Counted from the stretch's first letter, positions 37,405-49,686 are shown. The stretch: DNA of 64,000 nt from Tolypeutes matacus (GCA_026826555.1 JAKSZT010053928.1:38423709-38487708); one strand, 5' to 3'. Numbers and translations: made by a program. The notes: generated from the letters alone by a model not told the origin.

Positions 37405-37779
37405 GAATGGAAATATAGGTTGGAAATCATATTGTATGAGATCTTTGAAGACATGCTTGTTTGTCTTCCTGATTTTAATGTTGCTGTTGAGAAGGCCAAA
37501 GATATTCTGATACTGGTTTTCAATCTGGATGGCTGAAATAGATATGAAAATTCTCCCTCTGACTATTCCCTTCTGACTACTCCCTTTGGTTATCTGTTGT
37601 TTCTTGGCTATCTCTAACGATAATTGGAAATTCTGTGTCCAAGAAGCAATGCTTATGCAATGGTAAGCATCATTAAAATGGCCTGATAGCCATTTTTGTG
37701 GGAGAAGGAGGTGAAATTCCCTAATTATCAGTTTTTTCAGAGCTTTGTCATTTTGCTCAAAAAGGGAAACCGCTTAATC
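37405..37779. other. Intron, possible ancient LINE scrap
   Basis: AATGTTGCTGTTGAGAAGGC (about 37478) weakly resembles an old LINE segment also hinted at near 46030. No gene. Confidence 0.35.
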
Positions 37780-38335
37780 TCTCTTAGTTTGCTTGGGCTG
37801 CTATGATAAATCCCACACACTGGTTGGCTTATGCAACAGAAATTTATTGTCTCAAAATTTTGAAGGCTAGAAGTCAAACTCAAAAGCAGAACAGGCCATG
37901 CTTTCTCCTAGAGTCTCTAGCAATATAGTGCTAGCTTGCTTCAATCTTTGGAGTTCCTTGGCTTACATCTCTCCCTCTGTCTCATGGTGATCTGCTTTAT
38001 TTTCTGGCTCCTTATAACTTCTGGTTTCTACCTCTGAGTCCAATTTCTTTTGCTTATAAGGACTCCAATATTATGGATTAAGGTCTACCCTGATTCACTT
38101 TTACCTCATCTAAGTAGGATATTTGAAGATCATCTCTATTCACAAATGAATCCACACCTTTACTAATAATAACGTCTTCCAAGGTCCTATTTAAAAGTGG
38201 ATTCACATTCATGACCTGGCTCACTTTAACATATTAAAAGAGACTTTTTACAAATGGGTTCCCATCCATAGGACCAGGGACTAGGATTTAAACATAGCTT
38301 TAGTGGAGGACATGATTCAATCCCCTATACTCTCA
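37780..38335 (-). mobile_element. MaLR-like LTR, antisense
   Basis: TCTCTTAGTTTGCTTGGGCTGC, GGCTTATGCAACAGAAATT, GGATTAAGGTCTACCCTGAT and ATGATTCAATCCCC follow the antisense MaLR order and match the outer LTR at 11152. Target-site duplication not found. Confidence 0.7.
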
Positions 38336-38419
38336 TGTGGAGGATATAAGCCTGGATGGTAGCTTCTCCAAAAAGTCGGGTAAAGGAGGTGTGAAATTTC
38401 ATGATTCAGCAAGCAAGTT

Positions 38420-38750
38420 TGCAATTCCTAACCTGGGTTGCACATTAGAATAATCTTGGGAGATTTGAAAAATCTGGAAGCTTATGCCCCAGGCAAGAAC
38501 CACGAATGAGAATCCCTGGGAGTGCTCCCCAGGCAGGGTTTTTAAGGTCCCCCATGTGATTCTAATGTTTGGTTCAGGTGTAAATCCACTGGACCAGCAG
38601 CATCAGTTTTACCTGGGAATGTGTTAGAAATGAAAAATCTAGAGCCAACCTCTCAGACCTACAGAATCAGAAACTGGGGTGGAGCCCAGCAACCTGTATT
38701 TTAACAAGCTCTCCAGGTAATTCTGATTCATGCTAAAATGTAAAAAGCAC
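38420..38750. mobile_element. Two adjacent MER5-like hAT elements
   Basis: First (38420-38585): ACCTGGGTTGCACATTAGAA, then CCATGTGATTCTAATG. Second (38590-38750): TTTTACCTGGGAATGTGTTA, then CAGAATCAGAAACTGGGGTG and TCCAGGTAATTCTGATTCA. Both follow the short MER5A/B plan of imperfect inverted halves. Confidence 0.75.
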
Positions 38751-41519
38751 TAATATAGATTGTCATTTAATCCTTGTATTTTTATGATATGCATCTATAC
38801 CCTAATTTGTGCCTTGTTCTCAGTGCCCTTCTGTCAACCTCTCCAAAAGGTACATCTCTAGCCTTTCACCAGCATTTGAGGATGCGTGCTCCTTGGCTGT
38901 ATACTAAGTCTGTATACTCTGTATACTTGGCTGTATACTCTGGCTTTCAACTGCATCTACCTCCCTATTTTTAGAGGTCTCAAGGTCTCCAGTGTCAGAT
39001 CTATTTCTGAGTGCTACAGTGAAAATGAGCTTGCATCTGGCAGCTGTACCCATTGCGGGTTTAGGTTTAAATTTTATCTGCTCAGTCAGTCACCAATTAC
39101 CTCCTCTCAACCTACTACTATTTTTTTATTGCCATGGTCTCTTCTATTCCTTGTCTTTGTAGGTTTATGCCTTTTTCATTGCTTTATTATAATTTTTAAT
39201 GTTTCATGAAAGAGTATAGATTATATAATTGAATACCCAGTTATATTTGAATATTGGGTAACTACTAATTTTTAGTATAAATATTTTAAATTTAATAGCC
39301 TGATTTTTTAAAAACTTTAATTTTTAAAATTGTAGATCTCAACATTTCTAGTACAGTTATATAAAATACATATTCTGAACTTCTAAAAAGTAAATTTTTA
39401 GTCTTAGTGATTCAAGAAAGTAAGCATTATTAAAATTTCATAATTATAATCTTACAATATAATAGCTGAAATATATATTGTAACTGTCTTTAATTTGAGA
39501 TAAAACTTAAATTCAATTTATATTTTATCAAGTTACCTTTGCAGTGTATAGTGTAGAGTTATTAGATCCAATGGGGAACTATTTAATGCACAGGACAATG
39601 CAGTGGAAAGAGCATTGCAATTCAAGTAATACCACCTGAGAATTAATGCCACACTCCAGCTGGGTGACTTTGGGGACGATACTACACATTCTGACCATCC
39701 ATTTTCTCATCTTTAACAAAAAGTATATTAGCAAATCACAACTAATTTATGATGATTAAATGAGACAATCATATTTGCTTATGTTCAGAGTCTAGCAAAG
39801 GGCCTGAAATTTAGTAGGTACTCAGGAAATACTATTTGCTTTCTCTCTTTTTTACCCATGTGAGGATTTAGGTAACTATATGGTAGTATCAATTTATAGA
39901 AGATTGAACATATGGGAGGTGTATATATTATATGCCTACCCACTTTCAAATTCCTCTCCCTGAGTAAAACCTTTTCTCTGGCCAAAATATTTTTCTTTTG
40001 TTTTAATAAAAGCCTCCAATTTGACCCTGGGGTACTATTCCTCCTCCACTGAACACCATTCTTGGTGGGACTTTGGTCTAGCCAAGCCAAGCCCTTAGAT
40101 TCTCTCACTGTGTAAACCCTGAGATGGCTGTCCATTTGTTCTCTACCTTGGTCCTGGAGTTTTTGTGTTCTGTCTTCCCTAGACCTGTTCAACATCTCCT
40201 AAACTTCTGTGTACTCCCTCAATCTTAGTAACACACCGGTCTTATATTTGTTACTCAAAGTTGGTTTCTCTTTCTTATAATCAAATAGCCTCAGCTGATA
40301 AAAGGAGTTTATTTTCATTTTAACTAAGACCAGTGAAGTAGAAAGATACTTGGAAAGGAGAAAATGGTCTGGAAGATGAGTCTTCAAGGTACTGATGTGT
40401 TTCCAGCCAGCAAAAGGAAGGAGAAGGACAGAGAAGAGACAGAATTTCAAGGTGCATAATTCAAAGAACATCTGAATACCAATTTTTAAGGTATCCTGAC
40501 ATGCATTCTACACAGCTCTTGGAATAAACACTTCTATTCTGAAATAAGTCTTCTTTCTAAAATTTGTGCAGAACCAAAGCTAGTTGTGAATAGTCTCAGG
40601 GAATAAGAGAGTTTTATTGAAGGAAACATGAATGGGATTTTTGTAAACTGTGAAGTGAGAGAATAATAGATATTATTTGTGATGGTGTAAAGCAGGCTGC
40701 TATATGAGTCTTCTCCCCTGATTCCCTGAAGTTCTTGTCTTTTAATATTTACTGAGTATTTGAAGATTTTCCTACTTGTAGGAAACTAAAACATCCTCAG
40801 TTTTTATCAAGGGCAACCTGTATATAGCTAAGAATAAATAATAGCTAATATATACTTTTTCTAATTGCAATTGATGAAAATGCAAAGTTGAGATCCTAGT
40901 TATGTATTTTGAAGGCAAGTGAGTGAAGCTGTTAGGATACAAGTGTCATGAGTCTTTCTGTAATATTGAAAGTGAGATATTTGAACACATTTTTCTTAGC
41001 TTTAAGAATTGCAAGAGGAATGATTTTTTAAAAAGACACCTCAAATACTGATTAGATATTTAGTTCCTTCTCCACTTTTTTTTCCCAGATAGCCACAATT
41101 TAAAATAATTTAGAATAGAGGTGCAGCAGGGGAAGGAGATAATTTTAACTCATAATTTTGTTTATTCTAAAGTAAACTATTTAAATGGTGAATCTTCTTA
41201 AATATATTTTGAACCAGCCTGAGTATTTATGGTAAAGTCACCAAACTTTTATACAAGGAATCATCTTGTTAAATATGCATTTTGTCATGTCATTAAAACA
41301 TTTCAAAAGCTAAGAATTTATAAGATACCATTTCTTGAATTCAATATCTCTATTAGTGAAATACAGTTACTCATAGTTACGTATGTGCAACATAAACAAG
41401 CAATTTTGAAATTCTGGTAATTTCTGAAGGTTAATATTATTATTAACAACAATATGAGAGAAATGTGAGTGAGAATAATAATTACAGTAAAAAAACAAAG
41501 CTATTTATATTATAGATTA
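38751..41519. other. Unique intron with a MIR (39585-39840)
   Basis: 39585-39840 is a full + strand MIR-like core (AGCTGGGTGACTTTGGGGAC, TCTCATCTTTAAC, ATTAAATGAGACAATC, TAGTAGGTACTCAGGAAATA). The open frames at 39785-40195 and 40199-40471 show no protein resemblance. No gene. Confidence 0.6.
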
Positions 41520-42740
41520 TTCTCTGTCCCACACAATTTGGTAGATTATGACAAAATATACAATGGCCTGTATCCATCACTGTAATGTCATGCAGGGCAA
41601 CTCCATTGTCCCAAAAATGTCCCCATGTTGCTCCTATTCTTCCCTCTCCCTCCCCTCAGAACCTCTGGTAGCCACTGCCTTTATATCAACAATAAGAGTT
41701 CTTCCATTGTTAGAATAATAATAAGTCTATAGTAGAATAATAATAAGTCTACTTTAGTCCATTGTTCATTCCCCAGTCTTGAGGATTTGGGGATCGTGAT
41801 GCCCGCTCTGCTTCTAATTGAGAAGAAGCTTAGATCTCATGGGGCAGATGGATGGAACTATGTTGCTTGTAGTTGCAGACACTCTCTGTTCCTTGGGATG
41901 AGTGTTGTCCATCATCATCTCCTTGTTAGTTGTCCTAGGTGAGTCGAATGAACTGGAGAGTAGATGTAGCAACTCTGCTGAAATTTGGGGCTCAAGTGGC
42001 ACATGTTTGGACCAAAGATTTAAGTCTCTGGGACATATATTTATCAAGTATATGCTAATTATAGGTTCAAATAAAAGAAGAAGAAGACAGGAAGCGGATG
42101 TGGCTCAAATGACTGAGCTCCCGCCTACCACATGGGAGGTCCCTGGTTTGGTTCTCGGTGCCTCCTAAAGAAGACAGCAAGCTGGCGCGACGGAGAGGTA
42201 CGGCAAGCTGATGCAACAAGATGACACAACAAGAGACACAAGAAGAAAAAACAATGAGAGACACAACAAAGCAGGGAGCAGAGGTTCTTGGTGCCTCCTA
42301 AAGAAGACAGCGAACTGACAGGTGAAGCGAGCTGACACAACAAGATGACGCAACAAGAGACAGGGGGAGGAAAAATACAATGAGAGACACAACAAAGCAG
42401 GGAGCAGGGGTATCTCCACCAATTAGGTGCCTCCCTCTCACATTGGAGGTCCCAGGTTTGGCTCCTGGTGCCTTCTAAAGAAACAAGGAAGATGAACAGA
42501 CACAGCAAGTGCAAACAATGAGGGGGTGGGGAGAAATAAATAAAATCAATCTTAAAAAAAAAAAAAAGCAGCCAAAGAGCCATGTGTAGAGAACCTATAA
42601 TTGAGTCTAACTCTGTTACACTGGGGAGCATAAATTCCAAAATAAGGCCCACTGACAGGGTGCCAAATTCTTGAGCTGTCTGCCTTGCTTATAGTTTCTG
42701 AATTTCTCTAGAGCCCTCAGGAGCCCCGCTATTTGAGTCA
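41520..42740 (-). mobile_element. Block-B copy of the lineage-type L1-like repeat, split by a DAS SINE
   Basis: Matches 17000-17640 in order (CAATGGCCTGTATCCATCA, CTTGAGGATTTGGGGAT, TCTCATGGGGCAGATGGAT, GTCTAACTCTGTTACACTGGGG, CTAGAGCCCTCAGGAG). It carries a short internal tandem (AGAATAATAATAAGTCTA at 41713 and 41734) and is interrupted by a SINE at 42091-42569. Confidence 0.65.
42091..42569 (+). mobile_element. DAS-type SINE with internally duplicated body
   Basis: Starts GAAGCGGATGTGGCTCAAAT, with a B-box region GGTTTGGTTCTCG. The body segment that begins GGTTCT.GGTGCCTCCTAAAG and ends CAACAAAGCAGGGAGCAG occurs twice (about 42148-42283 and 42284-42411). A further partial head unit follows (TCACATTGGAGGTCCCAGG, about 42437). 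The tail is AAATAAATAAAATCAATCTT plus A15. Length about 480 bases against about 200 for the short form. Confidence 0.83.
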
Positions 42741-42930
42741 TTGTTTAGCAATGCTTTAATATGTGTTTATCAAATTGTAACAAATATAACACACTAATGA
42801 ACAGATGTTGTTAATGTGGGAAAGTGTAGAAGGAGAAGGGAGTGGGGCATATGGTAATATATTATATGTTTAGGTAACATTTATGTAATCTAAATCTCCT
42901 TTAAAAATAAAAAAAAAAATTGAAAAAAAA
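42741..42930 (+). mobile_element. L1-like 3' terminal fragment
   Basis: Ends GGGAGTGGGGCATATGGTAA, GTAATCTAAATCTCCTTTAA, AATAAA and an A tail, the same 3' end as at 1335 and 46264 but in + orientation beside a minus-strand copy. Confidence 0.65.
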
Positions 42931-42984
42931 AAGCTGCTTATAGTAGGGGAATATTTGTAAAGGAATATATATATATATATATTT

Positions 42985-43080
42985 CTTTTTTTTTTTTTTT
43001 TTTTGGAGATACTGAGGATTGAACCCAGGACCTTGTACATAGGAAGCAGGTGCTCAACCACTGAGCTATATCCACCCCCC
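42985..43080 (-). mobile_element. Short tRNA-derived SINE, antisense
   Basis: On the minus strand: GGGGTGGATATAGCTCAGTG (A box TAGCTCAGTGGTTGAGC), B box GGGTTCAATCC, then an A-tail (T run 42987-43004). The flanks AAAGGAATATAT / AAAGGATAATAT may be a worn target duplication. Same family as 20451. Confidence 0.82.
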
Positions 43081-46000
43081 AAAAGGATAATATTTTAAAA
43101 GAGATATTTAAAAGAGATTATTTCAACAGAGAATGGGAGATAGGACCTTATTTAAGTGTTTTCAAAGTTATGAATATTATGGGAGATATTTTTAGGGGTA
43201 TTTATTTCCCCAATTGTTGCACAGGTTTTTAGGGAATTTCTATATCAAGGTCAGTAGAGAAAAAAGCAAAGCACTGTGAAGAATACGAATAAGTACAAGA
43301 CATGATCCTTGTTTTCAGGAGTTTTCATTTTGGGATAAGGACTCAAATTAGTACAAGTGAAAAGGAAAGAAAAAACAACAATTTAATATAAAACCATGCT
43401 ATTCTCTCAGTTAAGGCCTTAAGCTTATTGAGAAGGAACTGCTAATGTGAGCATGCTAGTCCAACAGACTTCACTAAGGGTGGGGTTCACACTTGTGTAA
43501 TGAAGGTTGATTATAGTGCAGTAATGTATAGACAGAAGTGTGAAAACCAACATAAAGAATAGGATTATGCCTACTTTCTTCATAGCACAGTCTACAGTTA
43601 TTTTTCTTCAATTGTTTACTTATATCTTGTCTTTCTTCCTCATTAGAACATAGGGTCTATAAAGCAGAGATCTTATTTGTCTTGTCATTCATCATTTTTC
43701 AGCCATCTAGAATAGTAGTTTACAAAAAAAAATAGATGCCCAATATTCATTGAATAAAGTAATTAATGGTTATGATGAGATGATAAGACTGGACTAAACA
43801 CATGCATGAGAGAAGTTGGAAAGAAGTCTCAGTAGGTAGAATAAACTGATTAGCTCAGGCTTTAAAAACCTGATACAGGCATTTGAATTTGAGACACTAT
43901 ATATTTAGGAGGATTTGAAGAACCTTGAGCAAGAATAAGAGGTGATAAAAGACGTTTGTAGAGGTTGCAACAACTTAGGATTGTTTCTCCAGGACATCTG
44001 TGGTTTCAGTTTTGCATTGGCCGCTGATGAGATGCCTGTTGTCCAAGTCTTCTGGTCCTTCGTGGTTATAGGATTCTTTCCTCTTGTTCCTCAAGTCCAT
44101 GTGTAAAGCCCTCCTCCCATCCACCTGGCAGCCATCTACCACCCCATCAGGATCCAATTGGTCACCCTCAGGAACTCTGTGTCAGGACAGGGCATGTTTT
44201 TTATGCTCCTCTTATGCTCCATCTGACCCTAAACTGTAATCCAGAATTAGGTTACATGATCACCTCTACTGTTCAGGAGGTGGCAAAAGGGTGTGTCTGT
44301 CTATTTGAATATCCTCTGTGGAAACAAGTCGTCTTTAGCAATGCAGAAGGGAAAGGGAGTGGCTGTAGGATAAATAACCACAGTGGCTGCTACAGTTTGG
44401 CTATATACTCTAGATCAGGGGGTAAAGTATTTATCTTATTTTTCTAGTCACCTGTAGCTTTGATCATTTTACCAGAGATTCGTTAATGTAGTCACTTTTG
44501 AATGTTTGGCATCTGGGGCCATAGTAGGTTATGAGGGTTTGTAGAGAGATTTGTCTTGACAAAATCATCTGCTCTGAGACTCACTTTAGCTCTGATGTTG
44601 TATCATTCCTGTTCAAGACTTAGTGGGTCTTAGAGAATAAGAGGGGAGGGAACATCTTCATTCCTTTAGTATACATTTATTTGGGGTGGTCCTCGACATA
44701 ATTGTCCTGGGTTTCTAGTGTTATATAACTCTTAGCCTCACTCGGTAAGCATGTCCCAGTGTTGAAGTGCCTGGGCCTGCAAGCCATAAATGGGATATGT
44801 TTCAATGCAAGCTACCTTGAAAACTTGAATTCATCACTGGCCTTTTTCTTGAGTTAGAGAGGCCAGCCCAATAGGCTCTGTATCCTACACTTTAAATGAA
44901 TACCTTCTGCCATTTCTCAATTTTTGACCACAATTTTTATTTTATTGTTTTTAAAAATATTCCAAAGTTTATTTCTGAAATAATAAATACCTAATAACAA
45001 AGCAAATAAACCAAAAGCAATTTTTTCTTCTGCTAACCTTCCCATCCCCTATCCCATTTTTCAGCAACAAATCTCTTTTAGCTGTCTGTTTTTTTAGTCT
45101 TTCTGGGCTTACTGTCAGTCTAAATGTTATTTCAAAACAACTAATTTTTTTATTTGTCAACTTTGGATATCCTGAATTAATTTCCTGATATGAAAGATCA
45201 AAATCTAATCATTTACCCTACCCCATTCTTCCTCTTCCTTCTGAAGTTTGCTCTTATATTATTTTAGTTCTTTAGTTTGTTATTTTTTAACTTTAAATAT
45301 AATCTAATCTCGATTTACTTTATTAATTTTCAAAATCATCTTTTGACTTTTTTTTATAATGAAAATATTCTCTCATCTCATTGTCTTGCTTGCATGTAAA
45401 AACTTTAATTATACCTTTTTAGTGAACATTTAGTGTACTATACTTTGTGTATGTGTGTGTGAACAATTATATTCTGTACTGCGACTATAGCAAGTCCTCT
45501 GCCCTTTGTTCAAAGACTGAATTTAAAAGTGGAAAAAAATGGCATTTACTAAACTTATTTTGGTTTTGTTAATATTGTTTAATGCTGGGCCAACTGGTCG
45601 GTAGGTGCTTCTTCCCTGTTCCAATGTCTTAACTGCTGTGTTATGGGAAAAAAGAATAATAACATTGATGTCAAGTGGATTCTCTTTCTTTGTTTTAATA
45701 ATTCATTAACTCCTTCATGTTTGGGCCATGACTTAATTGCACAGCCTTTTGTTTTTCCTAGATTATAGCTTTTCCTTGTATCATTTGCCTTTTTTATATG
45801 TTCAAGTTTATTCCGAACTCTCAAACATTGCATATATATTCATTTGAATGTCTTCCTTCTTTGCTTGCTTCTTTATTCCTATTTGTAATTTTTATTTATA
45901 TGTAAATATGTTTATATATAAACTATTATATATGTATATATTTCCCTTTCTCCTCAAACATAGTTAATATTCTGGTATAGAATTCATGCTTGATTATAGG

Positions 46001-46180
46001 AGTTTTGAAGGCATTGCTACTTTCTTCTAGTATCTATTGCTGTTGTAAAGTCTGATGCAAGTTTGATTTTTGTTCCTTTGTAAGTGACTTCCTTTTTTCG
46101 TGTCTGGGAGCTTTAAATTTTTTTCTTTCAGAATGGTATTCTGAGATTTCATGAACTCTTTTTGCTGGTGGATCACCTAT
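43081..46180. other. Intron, partly GC-richer; no gene recognised
   Basis: 43970-44560 and 44690-44880 are less AT-rich and read like a worn retroviral or LINE remnant, but no family or protein could be named. 45960-46130 weakly resembles old LINE sequence (GGAGTTTTGAAGGCATTGCT). The remainder is AT-rich. Confidence 0.4.
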
Positions 46181-46263
46181 AACAGTGGACTTCAAACTTT
46201 TTTGGTCTCAGGACCCCTTTACACTCTTAAAAACTGTCAAAGCCACAAAGAGCTTTTTAAATT

Positions 46264-46410
46264 TGGATTACATGGAACGCTTCATGAATTATTAAAATGG
46301 GAAAATGTGAGAGGGGAAGGGGTGTGGTATATGGGAATCCCATATACTTTTCACTGTAACTCTCCTGTAATCTAAAACTTCTTTAAAAATAAAGTTTATT
46401 ATATGAAAAA
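46264..46410 (+). mobile_element. L1-like 3' terminal fragment inside the hAT element
   Basis: GAATTATTAAAATGGGAAAATG, GGGGAAGGGGTGTGGTATATG, GGGAATCCCATATACTTTTC, CTGTAATCTAAAACTTC and AATAAAGTTT. A 5'-truncated insertion of the same family as 1335. Confidence 0.7.
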
Positions 46411-46432
46411 TAATTATATCTGAAAATCTGGG

Positions 46433-46433
46433 T

Positions 46434-46462
<29 letters not shown>
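46433..46462. repeat. (TA)n microsatellite
   Basis: About 15 uninterrupted TA units at the junction behind the L1-like insertion. Confidence 0.92.
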
Positions 46463-46464
<2 letters not shown>

Positions 46465-47000
46465 TTCAATATTCACTATATTAGAAATAAAACCTGAGAG
46501 AATTTTAAAGTACGTATTAATTCATTTAAGAACAACAAAAATTAACACATTGCATGCTAATATAAATAATATTTTGAATAAAAATTAACTATATTTTCTA
46601 AAAAATTAATGAGGATATTGGGAATGTTTTACATTTTCCTAAATCTCTTTAACTTATGACTTAATATAACATAGCTGTATTCTCATATCTGGTTCAGCAG
46701 ATGTTGTTTGGTTGAAGTTTATGCAGCTAGTAAGGGAGGATTATTTTAATGTCCTTTCCAAATAACTGAATATTTTCTTTAAAACTACACCAACAGTCAG
46801 TATTGGTAGTTTCTTAAAGGTTAGTTGTAATGACCATATCATTGAACTTTTTGCTCTCTGACATTAAAATCCATTGGTCTAGCGCGCACTTTGAATTCAT
46901 CATTTGCTCATGTATGTTTTTGGCTCACCATGCATTGGTCCTTTGTGAAATATTGGTTCTCTGAGTTATGCAGGTGTCCCAAATGATGATCTTTTATTAT

Positions 47001-48638
47001 ACCATATAAAAAAATTAAATTCATGGATCTCACCAGAAAAATTTTTAAGAATTAGGAAGCTATCAAACTCATAATGTTGCATGTAAGTTTTCCAACATTC
47101 TAATTTTCATTTGAAAACTTCAATTGTATCATTGGAAATAAATTTTCTCAATTGTTTTCTTTTTCTTGATGTAATAGGCTTTCTTCATTCATTTTTAAGA
47201 AAATATATGCAAAATACCTAAATTGTAATAACTATAAATTCTAAGTTCTTTCAAATAAAAATGATATTCTATGGGGAAAAAACAACAGCGAATTCTGCTT
47301 GCAGTACATTTTTTGAGACAATCATATTTTGTTATACAGAAGACGTTCTCTATACATGCTTTCCATTTTTTTCATACAGAATATTAAACAGGCACATACT
47401 CAGGAGTCAAGATTTAATGAAATTAAAATAATGTTTACTGGTCAATTAAGGATATTCTTAAGTAAATATTGACCTGTCCCCCTCAGTGTGTGGCAGTGGA
47501 AAATCAATGATTCCTAGTAGTTTGGTACCACAGGATATTGGAACTTTTAGACTGATATTCTACTTACCCTTCCTTTTGTATTATGTTTTCTGTTTCTGTA
47601 TCTTTTCTCTTCACATTCTAGAAAATTTTTTCAACTACATTTCCTAGTCACTCTATTGAAAAACTATTTTTATTTAGGTAATTTCTTTTTAAACTCTAAG
47701 AATTCTTGATCTGTAAGTGTTCCTGCTTTCATAGCATCCTTTATTTTTCTAGACTGAGATATGTGCTAGAATCTCTTTGAGCATGTTAATTTGATGATTT
47801 AAAAAGATTTTTTCTGAATTATTATTATTTGTATCCCTGTGTTTATCTTAGTGTTTATTTTTCATGCTGTTAGTTTTCTACTTTGACCTGGAGTTCCTTG
47901 GTTTCCCATGATATTTAATAAACAAGGACTGGGTATCCATAATGGGTTTCCTCTATCTTTATGAAAGTAGAGCTCTTTTCACAAGGTATCTTCCTTGAGG
48001 AGGGTTTCTTACCGACAGCTCTGCATAGCATTGGATACTGTTCCTTGCAGAATTTGCTTAAGGAGGGAACTGGGAGTCAGGCTTTGGGCCTCCAAATACC
48101 AGGATGAGGAGAATTTTGTTGCAGCGCACCAGCCTTAATATCACAAATCTCTTAATTAAGTTTCTTATAAGAGAGCTATGGCTATTTATTTATTTATTTA
48201 TTCATTTGAGATTTTATATCAGCTGCTTGTCCTCTATAAACTTAGAGCAAGGGGTTGGGGAAGTGGAGTTAGTTGGCTGTGTTACTTCTTAAAATATCTT
48301 CAGTTAATCACTGTATTTTCATCCTTACTTGGCACTCCCACTTCATTATTTACAGGCTGAAATCGTGCCATCCAGAGCTCTATAGAGAGGGATAGCTCCT
48401 ATTCTTCTGTAGCCCTGTTCTATCACATTCTAGACTGCAACTTTCTCTATTTCCCTATTTTCTTATTTCCATACACATATCATATATTAACAATGCTTAT
48501 ATGTCACCTTCATTCTCATGTTGTTATGGGCTTATTCCTCTCTGTTTGTCTTTTTTTAATATATATATATATATATAATAGTGGCACTGTGGAAGAAATA
48601 GAAGGGGAAACATAAGTGTTCAGTCCACTATACTGTTC
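47001..48638. other. Intron; donor-like copy of the 77-bp repeat at 48380-48456
   Basis: 47690-48060 may be worn LINE sequence. An (AT)n lies at 48559-48579. The 77-bp segment 48380-48456 recurs at 50163. No gene. Confidence 0.5.
48380..48456 (+). repeat. 77-bp direct repeat, copy 1
   Basis: CTATAGAGAGGGATAGCTCC... to ...TATTTCCCT, identical to 50163-50239 at 75 of 77 positions with no gap. The flanking sequence differs. This copy is in apparently unique DNA. Confidence 0.93.
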
Positions 48639-49660
48639 TTTTTTTTTTTTTTAATGAAAATAAGCTTTATTAGATCAAGTAATAAATACAAACAAAGATG
48701 TAAAGTTTCATTTTTTTTCCTGACATTTTGATTAACTTACAGGAAACACAAAACTGAACTACTAAGTAAAGCTGCTGTCAGTATTTGCTAAAAACAGAAT
48801 CCTTAGAGTTGTATTAGCTTATGAAAAGAACAAAGAACAATTTAGGTAACATAAATGTATTCAAAAGAGATTAAAGTGAGATACTGGTATCTCGGAGGCA
48901 AACTACAGTTTGATGTAAGATAGGTAACTTTTCCATGTATTATTTTTCAATCAATGCTTTAAAAAACAACCCAGGTACTTCTTAACTACTTAAAACACAA
49001 ATCCTAATCAACTACAAAATCTTTTCTCAATCTTTTAAGTCGGTAGGTTCAGAGCCCAATGAACCATGAAAGGGAAATGGGGAGAAATAAAAACAAATTG
49101 TTAATATTTTGAAAGCAAGAGTTTCATCTGAACAGGGAGATGAACTGTAACTTATCCTGTAAAAAGATGTAAAGTCTTCAAAGCTAACAAGGCAGCTAGG
49201 ACCTAGCATTCCTTTCTGTTTCCAACACGCGCTCCCGAACCAGTCCTGGCATGAATGATGCCTCCTTGCACTCTTGCTCCCTGCATAGGTGAGTCTGATC
49301 TCTTTTCCCAACTCTTCCATGATGGCCAGGAGCTCAGCATATGTTGTTTTGGGGCACCTGGCTGTTCCCAGTTACCTGGGTGTAGCCAAGGGATGGCAGA
49401 CCCATAGTCACTCAGCAGCTGGCGGTACTGTGAGGATGTTGCCATACTGGTAGAAGGAGAGTGGACAGGTCCAGTCACATTGAGGGAAACGGCAGCCATG
49501 CACCCATTCAAATTGGTTTTGTAAGACATCCCGCGCGGCGCTTGGGGCTGGGCCCGCAGGGATGGCAGCGGCTAGGCAGTGGAGCATTGTGTTGCCCACG
49601 CCCATTCGCCCGGTCCGTGAGCCCATCCCTGCGCCTGCTGGGTTCCCGCGCACTTTTTGT
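48639..49660 (-). pseudogene. CDK2AP1P: Processed pseudogene of CDK2AP1
   Basis: A retrocopy of the mRNA of CDK2-associated protein 1, a small nuclear NuRD-associated/CDK2-binding protein. The minus strand holds a GC-rich 5'-UTR-like part (to about 49660) and a start at 49529 (MSYKTNLNG, then [20 protein letters not shown]). A frameshift follows, then [17 protein letters not shown] in another frame, and the C-terminus ETERNARS with stop at 49196. A 3' UTR follows with AATAAA (TTTATT at 48666-48671) and an A14 tail. There are no introns and at least two frameshifts, so it is non-functional. Family length is 115 residues; the dead frame spans about 111 codons. Confidence 0.9.
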
Positions 49661-49686
49661 TGTTCCTATGTACTTTTTTTTTTAAT

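Larger units (their letters stand above)
46181..47000 (+). mobile_element. hAT-Charlie-type DNA transposon remnant, interrupted
   Basis: Begins CAGTGGACTTCAAACTTTTT and GGTCTCAGGACCCCTTTACA. It is cut at about 46264 by an L1-like 3' end, and resumes after the AT repeat (about 46463) with CTATATTAGAAATAAAACC, AATTCATTTAAGAAC, TTTGGTTGAAGTTTATG. No transposase frame remains. Confidence 0.65.

Noticed and set aside
39785..40471. Two minus-strand open frames of 136 and 90 codons
   Set aside because: No family motif, no codon-pattern support, and the first overlaps a MIR.
49203..49529. A functional 108-codon protein on the minus strand
   Set aside because: It starts as CDK2AP1 but goes out of frame after QLLSD. 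The copy is intronless with an A-tail.
48639..49680. Target-site duplication around the CDK2AP1 retrocopy (CTATACTGTTCTTTT against CTATGTACTTTTT)
   Set aside because: The similarity is weak and depends on T-rich sequence, so it cannot be separated from chance.
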